Source of the DNA: Anaerolineae bacterium
GTDB taxonomy: Bacteria; Chloroflexota; Anaerolineae; Aggregatilineales; Phototrophicaceae
Assembly (NCBI GenBank): GCA_019912905.1
Contig: JAIOHO010000351.1
Span: forward strand, 1-13,454
Length of the DNA: 13,454 nt
Direction of reading: 5' to 3'
The notes beneath the pieces were generated by a model, which was not told the DNA's origin, ran no database searches, and was given only the letters and a program-made list of their open reading frames with translations. The position numbers were made by a program, and so were the translations under genes. This document shows positions 1-6,473 of the stretch, in pieces. Within the stretch, counting starts at the first letter, position 1, and every line of letters starts with the position of its first letter.

Positions 1-725
1 ACTGCCACGACCTGAAGCAAGATAATCGTCAGGGGTTTGGCGCGCAGCCCGGCCCGCGTGCGCATGCGCCTGGTCCATAGTTCATTCGCGGCCACGAAGA
101 TGGCGTAAAGCCCGACGACGATCCAGCTCCAGATCGGCGGCATGATGGCGCTTGCCAGGTCACGCACGACCGGATTCTGAATGACGACCGTCCCGCCCGG
201 GCCGATGATGATCAGCACGACACCGTTCCACGCCAGCAGACCGGCCAGCGTGACGATAAACGAGGGCAGTTGGAAGACGGTGATGAGCAGACCGTGCAGC
301 AGGCCGATGACGGCGGTGATCAGCAGCGCCAGCGGGATGACGTTCCACCAGTCCATCCAGCTGAGCATCGGGTTCGTCAGGCTGTCGCGCAGCAGAATGG
401 CGACTCCGACGCCCGCGACCGCGCTGACATAGCCGATCGACAGGTCGATTTCACCGATCAGGAGGACAAACACGACCCCGTAGGCGATGACGGTGATACC
501 GGCCATCTGGACGACGAGATTGACGATGTTGCGCGGGGTCAGGAAATTGGCATTCTGGGATTGAAAAATAACGGCAATCACGACCAGGCCGACGATGATC
601 GGCAGCGAACCCAGGTCGCCGGTCCGCAGCCGGTTGAAATAGGTCCGCAGATATTCGACCGGGGATTGTGCGGATTGGCTGGCGAGCAGCGCGCTGTCTG
701 GATTGGATGAAGGTTGGGCGCTCAT
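1..725 (-). CDS. xylH: Xylose-type sugar ABC transporter permease (XylH-like), 3' end beyond window
   Basis: Inner-membrane permease that would pass a pentose delivered by XylF, powered by the neighbouring ATPase. I translated 241 codons from the ATG at 723-725; the frame is open to base 1, so the C-terminal part is missing (family length is about 390 residues). After a hydrophilic N-terminus of about 40 residues, hydrophobic segments start near 41-56 and 70-92. The hallmark GEIDLSIG of this permease family (BPD_transp_2) is at 91-98. QLPSFIVTLAGLL at 152-164 and the basic loop WTRRMRTRAGLRAK at 217-230 closely resemble E. coli XylH. The start overlaps the ATPase stop by 4 bp (ATGA, 722-725), so translation is coupled. 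The sugar could be another pentose or hexose; xylose rests mainly on XylF. Confidence 0.9.
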   Translation of the reverse strand, partial: MSAQPSSNPDSALLASQSAQSPVEYLRTYFNRLRTGDLGSLPIIVGLVVIAVIFQSQNANFLTPRNIVNLVVQMAGITVIAYGVVFVLLIGEIDLSIGYVSAVAGVGVAILLRDSLTNPMLSWMDWWNVIPLALLITAVIGLLHGLLITVFQLPSFIVTLAGLLAWNGVVLIIIGPGGTVVIQNPVVRDLASAIMPPIWSWIVVGLYAIFVAANELWTRRMRTRAGLRAKPLTIILLQVVA

Positions 726-1588
726 TGTTCCATCCCTGGTATGGCATTGAGCTGACCCGCTGTGATGGCATGCACCACTTCGGCCTGGTTGGTTTCCTGG
801 GTGAGATACGTTTGAACCTTCTGGCCGAGCCGCAGCACCGTGATGCGGTCCGCGACTTCAAAGATGTCATGCAGGTTATGCGAGATCACCACTACGCCGA
901 GGTCCTTTTCGGCCAGACGGCGCACCAGGTTGAGCACCTGGCGGGTCTGAGCCACACCGAGCGCGGCGGTGGGTTCGTCCAGAATGACGACCCGGCTGTT
1001 CCACAGTACAGCTTTGGCGATGGCGATCGACTGGCGCTGCCCACCGGAGAGAGACGCCACCGGCAGGCGCACCGAACCGAGCGTGGTCACGGCCAGTTCG
1101 TTCAGCGTAGAGACAGCCTGTTTCTCCATGCTCACTTCGCGCATCGGCAGGAGATTGCGAAAGATACGGGCCAGACCCCGCCGTCGCGCGTTCAGGGATG
1201 CGCCGATCGACGTGTCTTCGGTCCATTCCCTGCCCAGAAACATGTTGGAGACGACATCGAGATTATCGGCCAGGGCAAGGTCCTGATAGACGACTTCGAT
1301 GCCCAATGCCGAGGCTTCACGCGGGCTGTGGATGTGAACCCGTTTCCCTTCAAAAAGGACTTCGCCCTCATCAAACCCATAGATGCCTGCAATACCTTTG
1401 ATGAGGGTGCTTTTACCTGCGCCATTGTCGCCCACCAGGGCGATGACTTCCCCAGGATAGACTTCAAAATCGACTCGCATAAGCGCCTGCACCGCGCCGA
1501 AACGCTTCGAGACTCCGCGCGTTTCGAGCAGAGGCTGGCTGTTGTAGGCATTATTGCTGGTACGTTCGGATAACGTTTTTTCCGACAA
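722..1588 (-). CDS. xylG: Sugar ABC transporter ATP-binding protein (XylG-type, single nucleotide-binding domain)
   Basis: Cytoplasmic ATPase energising sugar import with the adjacent permease and binding protein. The 288-residue product has Walker A GDNGAGKST at 53-61, a Q-loop Gln at 102, the signature LSGGQ at 180-184, Walker B VVILDEP ending near 206 and the H-loop His at 237. E. coli XylG, MglA and RbsA carry two fused domains (about 500 residues). This protein has one, like FrcA-type ATPases, so a homodimer is expected. The start codon is TTG (1586-1588): an in-frame TAA lies six codons upstream and there is no in-frame ATG before codon 37, inside the fold. GGGG at 1596-1599, seven bases upstream, is a weak ribosome site. 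Downstream it overlaps xylH by 4 bp; upstream, 127 bp containing a strong hairpin separate it from xylF. Confidence 0.93.
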   Translation of the reverse strand: MSEKTLSERTSNNAYNSQPLLETRGVSKRFGAVQALMRVDFEVYPGEVIALVGDNGAGKSTLIKGIAGIYGFDEGEVLFEGKRVHIHSPREASALGIEVVYQDLALADNLDVVSNMFLGREWTEDTSIGASLNARRRGLARIFRNLLPMREVSMEKQAVSTLNELAVTTLGSVRLPVASLSGGQRQSIAIAKAVLWNSRVVILDEPTAALGVAQTRQVLNLVRRLAEKDLGVVVISHNLHDIFEVADRITVLRLGQKVQTYLTQETNQAEVVHAITAGQLNAIPGMEQ

Positions 1589-1629
1589 GATGATACCCCG
1601 TTACGAGCTGCAAAGGATTTAATTTGAGA

Positions 1630-1655
1630 GTGGGGATGCTTTCGGGCATCCCCAC
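1630..1655 (-). promoter_or_regulatory. Perfect 10-bp hairpin in the xylF-xylG gap
   Basis: Arms GTGGGGATGC and GCATCCCCAC pair perfectly around a six-base loop (CCGAAA on the minus strand). It lies 60 bp after the xylF stop and 41 bp before the xylG start. No U-run follows on the minus strand (TCTCAAATT), so it does not look like a full intrinsic terminator. By analogy with other binding-protein-dependent operons, it probably protects the 3' end of the xylF message or partly attenuates transcription, giving more binding protein than membrane complex. That role is inference; the dyad is directly visible. Confidence 0.75.
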
Positions 1656-1715
1656 CGTGATTCAGAGTCCGCTGCCGGAGGCCCGGCATTGGGATAGAAA
1701 ACGTGCGGCCAAGCC

Positions 1716-2792
1716 TTACATGGCGTCCGCGGGGCAGAACTCGGCGAATTCACCGACGCAGATTTCGGCCCAGGTGCGGAAGCCATCGGCGATGACGGTT
1801 TCGGCGATGTTGTCTTTGGTGACCGAGACCGGGGTGAGCAGGGCGGCGGGCACGTCATTGGTGCCGTTGTTGACGGAGCCGGTGACGAGCATGCTGGTGT
1901 CCTCACCCTTGAGCAGGGCGACGGCCAGGGCAGCGGCGGCTTCGGCTTCGGCTTTGATGGCTTTGTAGACGGTCATGCTCTGGCGACCGGCGAGGATATT
2001 CTGGATACCGCCGACGGTGGCGTCCTGGCCGGTGACGGGGATGTAGGGCAGGCCCTGGTTGCTGAGGGCGGCGATGACGGAGGAGGCCAGGCCGTCGTTA
2101 GCGGCGATGGCGGCGTCGACGTTACCACCTTCAGCAGTGAGGATCTGCTCGAAGATGACGAGCGCCTGCTGGTTGTCCCAGTCGGGGACAGACTGATCGG
2201 CGACTTTGACCCAGTCACCGCTGTCGAAGAGGGGATTGATCGCGCCATCGTAGCCGTTCTTGAACAGGGTGGCGTTATTGTCGGTGGGCGAGCCGTTGAG
2301 GACGGCGACGCGGACGGGTTTTTCCAGAGCGGCGGCATCGACGGCGGCGATGAGGCCTTCACCCTGGAGGCGACCGACGGATTCGTTGTCGAAGCTGACG
2401 TAGAAGTCAGCACCGGGGCCTTCGATGGTGAGGCGGTCGTAGTCGATGACCTTGACACCGGCAGCGCGGGCGGTTTCGATGATGGCCGCGCCGGAGCCGC
2501 TGTCGAGGTTGACCATGAGCAGGACCTTGGCGCCGTTGGTGATGGCTTGTTCAGCCTGGGAGATCTGGGCGGAGGCGTCACCTTCGGCATTGACGATAGT
2601 GTAATCGACCCCGGCGGCGTCAAAGGCGGCGGACAGGAAGCGGCGGTCGTCGGCTTCCCAACGGGCGGAGGAAGCACTGTCCGGCAGCAGCACTGCAATG
2701 CTGCCCTCAGACTGGGCACTCGCCGCGGTCGAGAATACGGTCGCGATGAACATGACTAAGAAAGACAGAAGAAGGCCGAAATGTTTACGCAT
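1716..2792 (-). CDS. xylF: D-xylose-type periplasmic-binding protein (XylF-like)
   Basis: Secreted substrate-binding protein that captures the sugar for the XylG/XylH transporter. The 358-residue product starts with a classic signal peptide: MRKH, a hydrophobic core at about 7-20, and an Ala-rich cleavage site (TAASA before Q27). The mature part follows E. coli XylF closely in order: VIDYDRL at 115-121, FYVSFDNESVG at 130-140, NGSPTDNNATLFKNG at 166-180, AANDG at 230-234, TGQDA at 254-258, MTVYK at 273-277, and NNGTNDVPAALLTP at 308-321. No lipobox Cys is present. The C-terminus adds two cysteines (345 and 353) not in the E. coli protein, possibly a disulfide. The ribosome site is weak (AGGGA about 8 bases before ATG). 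It is the first gene of the transporter operon; the upstream gap holds promoter and operator candidates. The exact sugar is inferred. Confidence 0.93.
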   Translation of the reverse strand: MRKHFGLLLSFLVMFIATVFSTAASAQSEGSIAVLLPDSASSARWEADDRRFLSAAFDAAGVDYTIVNAEGDASAQISQAEQAITNGAKVLLMVNLDSGSGAAIIETARAAGVKVIDYDRLTIEGPGADFYVSFDNESVGRLQGEGLIAAVDAAALEKPVRVAVLNGSPTDNNATLFKNGYDGAINPLFDSGDWVKVADQSVPDWDNQQALVIFEQILTAEGGNVDAAIAANDGLASSVIAALSNQGLPYIPVTGQDATVGGIQNILAGRQSMTVYKAIKAEAEAAAALAVALLKGEDTSMLVTGSVNNGTNDVPAALLTPVSVTKDNIAETVIADGFRTWAEICVGEFAEFCPADAM

Positions 2793-2823
2793 AGTTTATC
2801 CCTATCTGATCTACTTAAATGAA

Positions 2824-2839
2824 CCATAACGCGTTGTGG
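2824..2839. promoter_or_regulatory. LacI-type operator-like palindrome upstream of xylF
   Basis: CCATAACGCGTTGTGG is a dyad with a perfect AACGCGTT core and matching outer CCA/TGG; only the T/G pair at the fourth position in from each end breaks it. Even-length palindromes with a central CpG are typical of LacI/GalR-family operators, which commonly control sugar transport. It lies 32-47 bases before the xylF start, downstream of the candidate promoter, a suitable roadblock position. No regulator gene is in the window. Confidence 0.45.
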
Positions 2840-2854
2840 AACAATGAAACTCAT

Positions 2855-2871
2855 CAGGCTTCCTCAGCCTG
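2855..2871 (-). repeat. Small hairpin with a ribosome-site-like loop in the xylF leader
   Basis: CAGGCT and AGCCTG form a perfect 6-bp stem around the loop GAGGA on the minus strand. The loop resembles a ribosome-binding site and lies just before an ATG at 2852-2854 that opens a 32-codon frame overlapping xylF out of frame (see findings). No U-run follows, so it is not a terminator. Confidence 0.4.
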
Positions 2872-2917
2872 GAGATGGACGGCTGCTAAAACAACCGTTC
2901 TGGGGTCCATACTTCGG

Positions 2918-2960
2918 CGTGAAAGCCACCGTGTAAGTATAGCGAATATTTGGCTTCACG
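2918..2960. repeat. Inverted repeat flanking the candidate xylF -10 element
   Basis: Read on the minus strand, CGTGAAGCCA (2951-2960) is mirrored by TGGCTTTCACG (2918-2928), perfect apart from one extra T. The arms are 22 bases apart, so their centres are about 32-33 bp, or three helical turns, apart and face the same side of the DNA. They straddle the candidate -10. This geometry suits a regulator binding two half-sites; a long-loop RNA hairpin is the alternative. Confidence 0.5.
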
Positions 2961-2964
2961 GAAA
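2936..2964 (-). promoter_or_regulatory. Candidate sigma70-type promoter for xylF
   Basis: On the minus strand a good -10 element, TATACT (2936-2941), is preceded after a 17-base spacer by a poor -35, TTTCCG (2959-2964). Transcription would start near 2928-2930 and give a leader of about 137 bases before xylF. The weak -35 suggests need of an activator or another sigma factor. Prediction by eye only. Confidence 0.4.
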
Positions 2965-3040
2965 CAGGGATGTTATTCAGATCGACGCAGATGCATGGTC
3001 GAATGTTAATCTCCGCGAGACAGCGTCGAGGATGGCGTGT

Positions 3041-4078
3041 TTAGCTGCCCGATGAGGAGATCGTCGAACTGAACGATTCCTGCCCAGCCTTGAGTACGAC
3101 CGCCGTGATCAGGAGGGGAACCAATCCGGCGGCAGCCAGCACAAGACTCCCCGGCGGCCACTGCCAGGCGGCCACTGCCAGCGGCAGCAGCCAGAGCACG
3201 TTGATGAGGTTGACCGCCAGGGTGACCTTCAGATGGCTGCCCCAGCGGATGGTCAGATGCTGGTAGGCGTGGGACCGGTGCGCCTGGGACCACTTGCGGC
3301 CTGCGCGCACGCGGGTGACCAGCGTCACCAGCGTATCGACGATGAACACCCCCAGCAGCAGGCCCCACAACCATAACGTCATGCGGCTGCTGCCCGACCC
3401 GGCAATGGCGAGCAGGCCCAGCATGTAGCCGAGAAAGCCGCTGCCGGTATCGCCCATGAAGATTTTTGCGGGCGGCCAGTTCCATATCAGGAAACCCGCA
3501 CACGCCGCTGCCAGCACAAGGCTGATCGTTCCGAGGTCTGCCGTGCCCGCCGCGATCAGCAAGGCTCCACCGGCGACGCTGGCAAACACAGCTTCGGAGG
3601 CCGCAATGCCGTCGATGCCATCCATGAAGTTATAGAGGTTGATCGTCCATACCAGCCCCAGCACACCGACGGCGTGGCCGATCCAGCCCCAGTGCCAGAC
3701 CGTAAAGCCCAGATTGAGCGGGGGCATACCGCCGATGCACAGCAACCCGATTGCGGCTGCCCCAACGTGCGAAATAATGCGGATTTTGGGCGATAGTTCC
3801 CGCAGGTCATCGACATAGCCGACGACTGCCGTGATGAGGCCGCCCGCCATCAGCGCCAGATATATCGAAAGTGGAATGGCGTGTGTGAGGACCAACCCCG
3901 TCAGCGCCATCAGAAATGTGATGACGAAGGCCAGTCCGCCGCCCTTGGGGGTCGGGCGCTGATGAGAGCTGCGATGATTGGGAATATCCAGAAGCTGGCG
4001 CTTGAGCGCCACCGCGCGAATGATGCCGGTCAGACCGGCTGCACTGATTAAGACTGCTGCCAGCAGCATGGTGGTCAT
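3041..4078 (-). CDS. Polyprenyl-phosphate sugar-1-phosphate transferase (WecA/WbpL-like)
   Basis: Integral membrane enzyme of the MraY/WecA/WbpL family (glycosyltransferase family 4 in Pfam naming). It transfers a HexNAc-1-phosphate from a UDP-sugar to undecaprenyl phosphate, the first membrane step of many surface polysaccharides. The 345-residue length is normal. Motifs seen: PTPKGGG at 42-48, the Asp-rich VDDLRELSPK at 89-98, NLYNFMDGIDG at 147-157, KIFMGDTGSG at 205-214, and HRSHAYQHL at 267-275, a basic cytosolic loop typical of this branch. About ten hydrophobic segments are spread throughout. It starts at ATG 4076-4078, overlapping the upstream reductase stop by 4 bp. The pairing with a WbpV-like gene mirrors the Pseudomonas O-antigen order, so QuiNAc or a related 6-deoxy amino sugar is a likely donor; that is inference. 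A 14-bp tandem repeat lies in its 3' part. Confidence 0.9.
   Translation of the reverse strand: MTTMLLAAVLISAAGLTGIIRAVALKRQLLDIPNHRSSHQRPTPKGGGLAFVITFLMALTGLVLTHAIPLSIYLALMAGGLITAVVGYVDDLRELSPKIRIISHVGAAAIGLLCIGGMPPLNLGFTVWHWGWIGHAVGVLGLVWTINLYNFMDGIDGIAASEAVFASVAGGALLIAAGTADLGTISLVLAAACAGFLIWNWPPAKIFMGDTGSGFLGYMLGLLAIAGSGSSRMTLWLWGLLLGVFIVDTLVTLVTRVRAGRKWSQAHRSHAYQHLTIRWGSHLKVTLAVNLINVLWLLPLAVAAWQWPPGSLVLAAAGLVPLLITAVVLKAGQESFSSTISSSGS
3153..3180 (-). repeat. 14-bp perfect tandem duplication inside the WbpL-like gene
   Basis: GGCGGCCACTGCCA occurs twice back to back (3153-3166 and 3167-3180, plus-strand reading). It encodes part of LAVAAWQWPPG, about residues 300-310, in a C-terminal hydrophobic region. 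Because 14 is not a multiple of three, gain or loss of a unit would shift the reading frame. The present state keeps the frame open to a sensible stop. Confidence 0.85.
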
Positions 4079-5064
4079 CTACCTTGGTGATTGAGATACC
4101 ACTGCACGGTGCGTTCGAGGGCCGCCTGAACGGTCACGGGCGGTTCCCACCCCAATGTCCGGCGCACATGACTCGAATCGACCGCCAGCGAACCCCACAA
4201 TTGATTGATGATTTGTTCTCTGCCGAGCCGCTTCCCCATCGTGCGCAGCATCCCGGCTGGGACCGGAAACAGCCATGCCCGCCGCTGCATCAGATCCGCC
4301 AGTTGTTCGATCAACTCGGTCGTCGATAAATCCTGGCCGTCGCTGACGAGAAAACAGGCGTTGGCCGCAGCCGGATGATCGAGGCAGGTGCACAGCAGGC
4401 TGACGAGATTATCGACTGCGATCAGACTGCGCCGGTTGTCGATGTGCCCCAGGGGAAGGGGCAGGCCGCGCCGGGTCAGATTCAGCAGGCGGAGAAAATT
4501 GCCTTTAACGCCCGGTCCGTAGACCAGCGGAGGGCGGAGGATGACGATTTCCAGCCCGTGTTCACTTTGAATCTGCCACAATCCCTGCTCTGCTTCCCAT
4601 TTGGCAGTGGCATAGGCGCGGACGGGGTGGGGGGCATCGGCTTCGGTAAAGGGCCGATCTGCCGGGGTCTGGTCGCCGTTCACGCCAACGGAACTGACAA
4701 AGATGAAGCGGCGGACCCCGCAGGCGGCTGACATCCGGGCCAGGCACAGCGTCCCAGCGGTGTTGACCTGCTGGAACACGGCGAGCGGGTTCTGGGCAGT
4801 TTCCTTGAGGATATGCGCGCGCGCGGCGAGATGAACCACCACCTCTACGCCATCCAGGGCGGCGCTCCAATCTGTCTCCGGGCCGATGTCACCAACCGCG
4901 ATTTTCCCCGCGGAAACAGGCCCGGTGCGCGTCGCTGCGCGGACGCGATGCCCCGTCTTTCCGAGGGCAGCACCCAGATGGCGGCCTATAAAGCCATCTG
5001 CCCCGGTGACCAGTACGGTCTGGGGCCGGGCAGCCCGTGAGTTCTGAGCGGCGGTTTCCATCAT
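4075..5064 (-). CDS. NAD-dependent sugar-nucleotide epimerase/reductase (WbpV-like SDR)
   Basis: Extended short-chain dehydrogenase/reductase, 329 residues, acting in the cytoplasm on nucleotide sugars. The NAD-binding GADGFIG is at 21-27, HLAARAH at 78-84, SSVGVNG at 124-130, and the catalytic Tyr151/Lys155 in YATAKWEAE. The HLAARAH and VNG signatures are those of WbpV-type proteins, which reduce UDP-4-keto-6-deoxy-GlcNAc to UDP-QuiNAc (the WbpM dehydratase partner is not in the window). The typical K in SS(I/V)KVNG is G here. Two adjacent ATGs (5059-5064) could start it; the outer one is used. No clear ribosome site is visible, but the upstream glycosyltransferase stops only 4 bases before, so coupling is likely. 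Downstream it overlaps the WbpL-like gene by 4 bp. A plain UDP-hexose 4-epimerase is the main alternative. Confidence 0.88.
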   Translation of the reverse strand: MMETAAQNSRAARPQTVLVTGADGFIGRHLGAALGKTGHRVRAATRTGPVSAGKIAVGDIGPETDWSAALDGVEVVVHLAARAHILKETAQNPLAVFQQVNTAGTLCLARMSAACGVRRFIFVSSVGVNGDQTPADRPFTEADAPHPVRAYATAKWEAEQGLWQIQSEHGLEIVILRPPLVYGPGVKGNFLRLLNLTRRGLPLPLGHIDNRRSLIAVDNLVSLLCTCLDHPAAANACFLVSDGQDLSTTELIEQLADLMQRRAWLFPVPAGMLRTMGKRLGREQIINQLWGSLAVDSSHVRRTLGWEPPVTVQAALERTVQWYLNHQGR

Positions 5065-5068
5065 AGGG

Positions 5069-6232
5069 CTATGATTTCCGGTTCAACAGGGTTTCGCACA
5101 ATCCGATGGTCTGCGAAGCAACTGTTTCGACCGAAAAGGTGTCGATGGCGATTTCCCGGCTGCGCCTGCCCATCTGCTGCCGCTGGTCCGCATCCTGAAT
5201 CAATTGGGTCAGCGCATCAGCCAGTGCATCCCGATCTCGAACCGGAATCAGCAGCCCGTTTTCGCCCTGCCGGACGACTTCGCGGCAGCCGGGTGCGTCG
5301 GTCGTCACGATCGGCAAACCGGTCGCAGCCGCCTCGATGAGTGCTTTGGGAATTCCCTCTCGATAAAAGGATGGCAGGCAGAACACATCGGCCTGCTGCA
5401 ATGTCGCGGCCATATCCTTTTGCCAGCCCCACCACTCGATCTCACCACGATCATGCCAGGCCTGAAGCTGCGGACGTGGAATTGCAGCCGGATTGTCCGG
5501 GTCCGTGTCACCCACCAGCACAAAGCGTGCGCCAATACCGTTTTGGCGACAACACCCTGCGGCGGCGACGAACTCGCCAATTCCTTTGTCCCACAGCATG
5601 CGCGAGGCCAGCATCACCACCGGAGTCTCAGCCGGATGTGGGGCAGGGCAATACTGATTCATGTCCACCCCGGAGCCGTGAATCACGACCGTGCGATTCT
5701 CGCGCACCAGACCGGCGTCGATCAGGGTGCGTTGATCGTCCTGATTCTGAAAGAGGGCCATCGCATTGGGGTGGCCCATCACGATCTGGTAAAACGTCGA
5801 AAATGCGGATCGTATCAGCCGGGCCTTGATACTGCTACCGCTGAAGGCATATCCCAGGCCGGTCATGGCGTTGATGACGGCAGGTACCCGGGCCAGCCGT
5901 GCGGCTGCCCCACCGTATAGGACTGGCTTAATGGTGGCGTGGTAAACCAGATCCGGTTGAAGCTGCCGATATAAGCGGTGCAGCCTCCACAGCGAGCGCA
6001 GTTCATGGATAGGTTGAAGGCCGCCGCGGGCGATTGGAATCGGATGGAGGATGAAACCAAGCTGTTGGATTTCAGTCATTGCGTCCGCAGTAATCATCTG
6101 CTCTAGCGCATCGGCGTGCGGAGGTACCGCGACATGGACCTCATAGCCATGAGCCTGGAGTGCCCGCATCACCGGCAGTCGATGGCTGAGAAAGTAGCCC
6201 GCATGATTGCCGACGTAGAGCAATCGCGTCAT
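5069..6232 (-). CDS. GT4-family glycosyltransferase (surface glycan assembly)
   Basis: Retaining GT-B glycosyltransferase of CAZy family GT4, 387 residues, probably peripheral on the cytoplasmic membrane face. The acceptor-side N-terminal domain carries YFLSHRLPVMRAL at 13-25, typical of transferases acting on lipid-linked oligosaccharides. The C-terminal donor domain carries SRMLWDKG at 210-217, and the E-x7-E motif E292...E300 in REGIPKALIEA, followed by GLPIVTTDAPGCREVV. No signal peptide is seen. It heads the cassette with the WbpV-like and WbpL-like genes and most likely adds the second sugar onto the lipid-linked amino sugar. The start is well supported: GGAG at 6241-6244 lies 8 bases before ATG 6232. 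Donor and linkage cannot be told; WbpU, PglA and WbiE-like enzymes are comparable relatives. Confidence 0.88.
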   Translation of the reverse strand: MTRLLYVGNHAGYFLSHRLPVMRALQAHGYEVHVAVPPHADALEQMITADAMTEIQQLGFILHPIPIARGGLQPIHELRSLWRLHRLYRQLQPDLVYHATIKPVLYGGAAARLARVPAVINAMTGLGYAFSGSSIKARLIRSAFSTFYQIVMGHPNAMALFQNQDDQRTLIDAGLVRENRTVVIHGSGVDMNQYCPAPHPAETPVVMLASRMLWDKGIGEFVAAAGCCRQNGIGARFVLVGDTDPDNPAAIPRPQLQAWHDRGEIEWWGWQKDMAATLQQADVFCLPSFYREGIPKALIEAAATGLPIVTTDAPGCREVVRQGENGLLIPVRDRDALADALTQLIQDADQRQQMGRRSREIAIDTFSVETVASQTIGLCETLLNRKS

Positions 6233-6473
6233 GGGGTAGTCTCCGGGGGGTGAGTGTTCGAATCCAACGAATTGTTATCTCAACTGAGAGGATCGCATCT
6301 ATCCATCAGTGTAGCGCACAAACCCTCGCTTCACGAATGAATGTCCGTCCGATTCGAGGAAGCTTAACGTCGATTGATGGATGGAAACGGTACACGCAGC
6401 GGATTTTGAAACCAGGGCGAGTACGGACCCGCCCTGGGACAGTGGATAAGCCGGCTGATCGTCAGGGAGGCAA
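6233..6473 (-). promoter_or_regulatory. Intergenic region before the glycan cassette (241 bp)
   Basis: This gap lies between the FAD-oxidoreductase stop and the GT4 start. Its right end holds a terminator-like hairpin (6412-6437). A candidate promoter for the cassette has -10 TACACT at 6308-6313 and a weak -35 TTCGTG at 6332-6337 with an 18-base spacer. The GT4 ribosome site GGAG is at 6241-6244. The leader would be about 70 bases. No gene is visible here. Confidence 0.45.
6412..6437 (-). terminator. Probable intrinsic terminator of the FAD/PhyH operon
   Basis: An 8-bp GC-rich stem, CCAGGGCG paired with CGCCCTGG around a ten-base loop, lies 36 bases after the stop of the last FAD oxidoreductase. 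On the minus strand it is followed by TTTCAAAATCC, so the U-run is short. Position and stem strength fit a terminator separating this operon from the glycan cassette; the weak tail leaves partial read-through possible. Confidence 0.55.

Larger units (their letters stand above)
2793..3040 (-). promoter_or_regulatory. xylF upstream region (248 bp, no gene)
   Basis: This gap separates the glycan cassette from the transporter operon and is visibly more AT-rich than the coding DNA. It should contain the xylF promoter and the 3' end of the cassette transcript. Within it I see a candidate sigma70-type promoter, an inverted repeat flanking its -10, a small hairpin and a LacI-like palindrome, each listed separately. 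No convincing U-tailed terminator for the cassette is visible. A plus-strand 78-codon ORF here (2819-3055) shows no family features. Confidence 0.6.

Noticed and set aside
668..1573. A 301-codon plus-strand ORF opposite the ATPase gene.
   Set aside because: It is codon-aligned with the minus-strand ATPase, which has every ABC motif; the plus-strand translation has none.
2855..2871. The small hairpin as a terminator for the glycan cassette.
   Set aside because: A six-base stem with no U-run following on either strand does not fit an intrinsic terminator.
2819..3055. A 78-codon plus-strand ORF in the xylF upstream region.
   Set aside because: No ribosome site, no family features, and it covers candidate promoter and operator dyads and runs into the WbpL-like gene end.
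6256..6265. GTTCGAATCC, resembling a tRNA T-loop and so a possible tRNA remnant or attachment site.
   Set aside because: Flanking bases do not form a T-stem, and no anticodon or acceptor arm is found around it; no integrase is present.
6270..6279. AATTGTTATC, identical to one half of the E. coli lac operator.
   Set aside because: The other half-site is missing and no dyad is present, so a ten-base match is likely chance.
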